Origin: Bacteroidales bacterium
GTDB taxonomy: Bacteria; Bacteroidota; Bacteroidia; Bacteroidales; Marinilabiliaceae
Direction of reading: 5' to 3'
Length of the DNA stretch: 46,347 nucleotides
Assembly (NCBI GenBank): GCA_012838865.1
Contig: DUOK01000209.1
Location: 1 to 46,347 of the forward strand
In this document: positions 44,305 to 46,347 of the stretch, piece after piece
How positions within the stretch are numbered: the first letter of the stretch is position 1
How the letters are laid out: the number at the start of each line of letters is the position of its first letter
Program-made: the position numbers and the translations under genes
Notes under the pieces: generated by a model
Database searches by the model: none
Seen by the model: the letters and a program-made list of their open reading frames with translations, nothing else
What the model was told of the DNA's origin: nothing

Positions 44305-45426
44305 CTAGGCATGGAAAACCAGCATGGGCGTATTCGAGTGAAACAGCATTTTTTTACCCACAGAAGGATTAATCAGCCGGGCAATGAGGTTGCGGCGGCG
44401 GGTGGTGAGACTAATGATGTCGATTTTCTCCTTCTGAATGAAGCCTTCCAGGCCCACCCAAAAGTCTTCATGCTCAATATAATCACACATGATCTCAGTC
44501 TGCGGAAAACGCTCTTCCATATGCTTTTTTAGCCCCTCCAACTTTAAGCGGTCCCAGCGACTGTCGCTTTGCGGCCCCACATGAACAAAATAGATTTTAA
44601 CCTCAAGTGGCTTTAAGATGCGTTCCAGTTTTTCAAGCGCGACAAAGTCGCTGTCCTCAAAATTGGTGGCATAAAGCACATTGTGAATCTTGTCTACCCC
44701 GTGGTACTCAAAATCCTCCGGAATGGCCAAAACCGGAACCCGTGCCATCTCCATCACCTCAGCAGTTACACTGCCTATCAAATCGGCAGCTTTCCGGTCC
44801 TTTCCCCTGGTGCCCATAACGATGACCGTAGGATGATAGTCTTCACTGAATCGCAATATTTCTTCTTCGGCCACTCCACGCAAAAGCTTATGCTTTATGC
44901 TCACCTTTTTCTCATAACCCAAGGTCCGCTTCCGTTCCTTAAAGCTTTTTAAAAAAGCCTGCATGTCTTGCTCTGCCTGCTCCTCCATATCCACCATCAT
45001 CTCGTCCATGCTGGAATCGTACACATAGGCTTCGGAAAAAGGCAGGGTATTTACTATGGGGTTAAAGTAAACATTAAGGATCGTGATTTCAGCTTCGAGG
45101 CGCACGGCCCAATCCAGGGCCATGTGTGCAGCTTTTTCTGAATAATCACTGAAATCGATGGGCAGCAAAATCCTTGGTTTAGCAGGCCTTCCCGGCTTCT
45201 TGTCTCCCATCTTCTCCAAGCCGGGTTCCTCTATACGTTCCATAATTTTCATGGCCCGTTCCAGGTCGGTTTCTTTAATGCGAATTTTCACACTTGAATT
45301 AAAAGCACCCTGAATCAGGTTGGCATTCTGCAGAAAGCATTCGATGCCTTCCGATTCCAGTACACCCTTCAATACCTGGGCGTGCTGAAAGGTATGCGTA
45401 GCCAGCGTAATGATTTTTTCGTCCAT
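44305..45426 (-). CDS. DUF2007 plus tandem universal stress (UspA) protein
   Basis: 373 aa. Residues ~1-70 match a DUF2007-type putative signal-transducing domain (IITLATHTFQHAQVLKGVLESEGIECFLQNANL). Two Usp domains follow (about 84-235 and 247-373). The first keeps the ATP-binding G-2x-G-9x-G(S/T) pattern in GTRGKDRKAADLIGSVT; the second has lost it (LTTRRRNLIARLINPSVGKK), so it is probably structural. Usp proteins are dimeric stress-response proteins; a partner is unknown. There is no signal peptide. The 64-bp gap to the relA/spoT stop holds no clear element. Confidence 0.85.
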   Translation of the reverse strand: MDEKIITLATHTFQHAQVLKGVLESEGIECFLQNANLIQGAFNSSVKIRIKETDLERAMKIMERIEEPGLEKMGDKKPGRPAKPRILLPIDFSDYSEKAAHMALDWAVRLEAEITILNVYFNPIVNTLPFSEAYVYDSSMDEMMVDMEEQAEQDMQAFLKSFKERKRTLGYEKKVSIKHKLLRGVAEEEILRFSEDYHPTVIVMGTRGKDRKAADLIGSVTAEVMEMARVPVLAIPEDFEYHGVDKIHNVLYATNFEDSDFVALEKLERILKPLEVKIYFVHVGPQSDSRWDRLKLEGLKKHMEERFPQTEIMCDYIEHEDFWVGLEGFIQKEKIDIISLTTRRRNLIARLINPSVGKKMLFHSNTPMLVFHA

Positions 45427-45490
45427 AGCGGTTGGTTTAAAGTATGCTATAAGTTAGCACTTCAGCCTTAATAAAACAAATATTTACTGC

Positions 45491-46347
45491 TCAACTGCTC
45501 AGTCCATCGATGCGGCTGACCGATAAAACACCCCTAATCCCTTTAACCTTTTTTATTAGGGAGCTTAAAATCTGGTTGTTATTAACAAACACTGTAACCG
45601 TCCCTTCAAACAAGCCCTCGTGACTCTCCACCGAAATGGCACGCATTTTCAGTTTCAGCTCCTTGCTCACAATCTGTGAAATATTGCTTACAATGCCTAT
45701 ATCGTCCTCTCCGACCACCTTAATGGCCGCCAAATAACTGCCTCCGGCTTCGCCGGTCCACTGCGCCTTAACAATCCGGTAGCTGTATTTACTGCGCATA
45801 TCGGGCGCATTGGGACAAGAGCTGCGGTGAATACGGATGCCGCCCGAAACCGAAACAAATCCAAATATCTCGTCGCCAAAAATGGGATTGCAACAGCGTG
45901 CCAGTTTGAAATCCACATTGGTCAGATTTTTATCAATCAGCAAAACATCCCCACCATTGTTTTCCTCCGCATCGACCGGCGGCCTCACAAAATTTTCGGC
46001 GCTCCGCACAGCCGGAGCGTTTTCAGTCAGTTCCCGTTCGTGATCTTTCCGCGACTGACCAATAATGAACTCCTTAATGGCAACCACATCCAAACGCTCA
46101 ATGGCTATGTCCCGGAAAAAGTCGTGCACACTCTTGTATTTGAAGTGCTTTACCAACAAGCCCGTCAACTGATCGTTCAGTTCTAACTTCCTGTTCTTCA
46201 GTCGCCGTATCAGCGTTTCCCGGCCAATCTCCGATTCCTTGTACTGAATTTCGCGCAGCGCCTGCTTCAACTTGGTTCGCGCTCTTGATGTGGCCACTAC
46301 ATTGAGCCAATCCTGTTTGGGCGCCTGATTGGAGGTGGTAAGGATTT
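45491..46347 (-). CDS. RelA/SpoT-family (p)ppGpp synthetase/hydrolase, C-terminal part
   Basis: The frame is open to the window edge (ILTTSNQAPKQDWLNVVATSRARTKLKQ...), so the N-terminal hydrolase/synthetase domains lie outside. Visible: the helical region after TGS (residues QDWLNVVATSRARTKLKQAL), the conserved-cysteine domain (ARCCNPIFGDEIFGFVSVSGGI...RSSCPN), and the C-terminal ACT domain (AIKVVGEDDIGIVSNISQIV...). These regulate the enzyme on the ribosome. Stringent-response enzyme; whether it is Rel/SpoT bifunctional or RelA cannot be decided from this part. Confidence 0.9.
   Translation of the reverse strand, partial: ILTTSNQAPKQDWLNVVATSRARTKLKQALREIQYKESEIGRETLIRRLKNRKLELNDQLTGLLVKHFKYKSVHDFFRDIAIERLDVVAIKEFIIGQSRKDHERELTENAPAVRSAENFVRPPVDAEENNGGDVLLIDKNLTNVDFKLARCCNPIFGDEIFGFVSVSGGIRIHRSSCPNAPDMRSKYSYRIVKAQWTGEAGGSYLAAIKVVGEDDIGIVSNISQIVSKELKLKMRAISVESHEGLFEGTVTVFVNNNQILSSLIKKVKGIRGVLSVSRIDGLSS

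Overview
The window is chromosomal DNA from a member of the Bacteroidota. The evidence is a rpmB-rpmG-DUF4295 ribosomal cluster next to ftsY and rimO, a single-chain alpha/beta 2-oxoacid dehydrogenase E1, a DUF4105 membrane protein, several promoters of the TTTG-N19-TAnnTTTG type, and the lack of clear Shine-Dalgarno sequences. A Bacteroidales/Marinilabiliales-like organism is plausible, but the rank below phylum is inference. The content is mostly housekeeping. I see no insertion sequence, prophage, CRISPR array, tRNA or rRNA.

Layout. 0-7.2 kb: the tail of a TPR protein, clpC (minus) divergent from gyrA (plus), and a TPR lipoprotein. 7.4-11.3 kb (minus): a serine hydrolase, two thioredoxin-fold proteins and a DUF4105 membrane protein. 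11.1-16.0 kb: the most regulation-rich stretch. It has two divergent unknown genes around an array of CTTAA repeats, pyrK-pyrD, an XRE-type regulator, an 0.8 kb gene-less segment, and repeated TTACA-NN-TGTAA boxes. 16.0-21.8 kb (minus): flavodoxin, fused E1, E2, and a tryptophanase/tyrosine phenol-lyase family enzyme. 22-30.6 kb: plsC, icd, dnaX (requires a frameshift), a Na/Pi transporter-like protein, rimO, ftsY, and DUF4295-rpmG-rpmB. 30.8-38.2 kb (minus): cinA, an M48 protease, lgt, secA, and a small secreted ORF directly upstream of secA. 38.4-46.3 kb: an FAD oxidoreductase, the trhO-dus tRNA-modification pair, an EamA transporter, a rhomboid protease, threonine aldolase, a DUF2007-UspA fusion protein, and the C-terminal part of a RelA/SpoT protein.

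The most interesting observation is the 162-residue secreted ORF 90 nt upstream of secA. It ends in W-(5 residues)-RAGP followed by four residues and stop. E. coli SecM, the translation-arrest peptide that controls secA, ends its arrest motif in RAGP with four residues after it. Position, length, signal peptide and motif all fit a SecM-like force sensor in a phylum remote from the gammaproteobacteria.

The second is dnaX. A ten-A run forms an in-frame A-AAA-AAG heptamer, followed by a stop four codons later in frame 0. The tau-specific reading frame stays open in the -1 frame down to a normal C-terminus, so gamma and tau are probably made by programmed frameshifting or slippage. The third is a set of about nine TTACA-NN-TGTAA-like boxes between 11.2 and 15.7 kb. 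They overlap the promoters of the XRE gene and pyrK and occur as a three-copy array with exact 24-bp period upstream of the DUF4105 gene.
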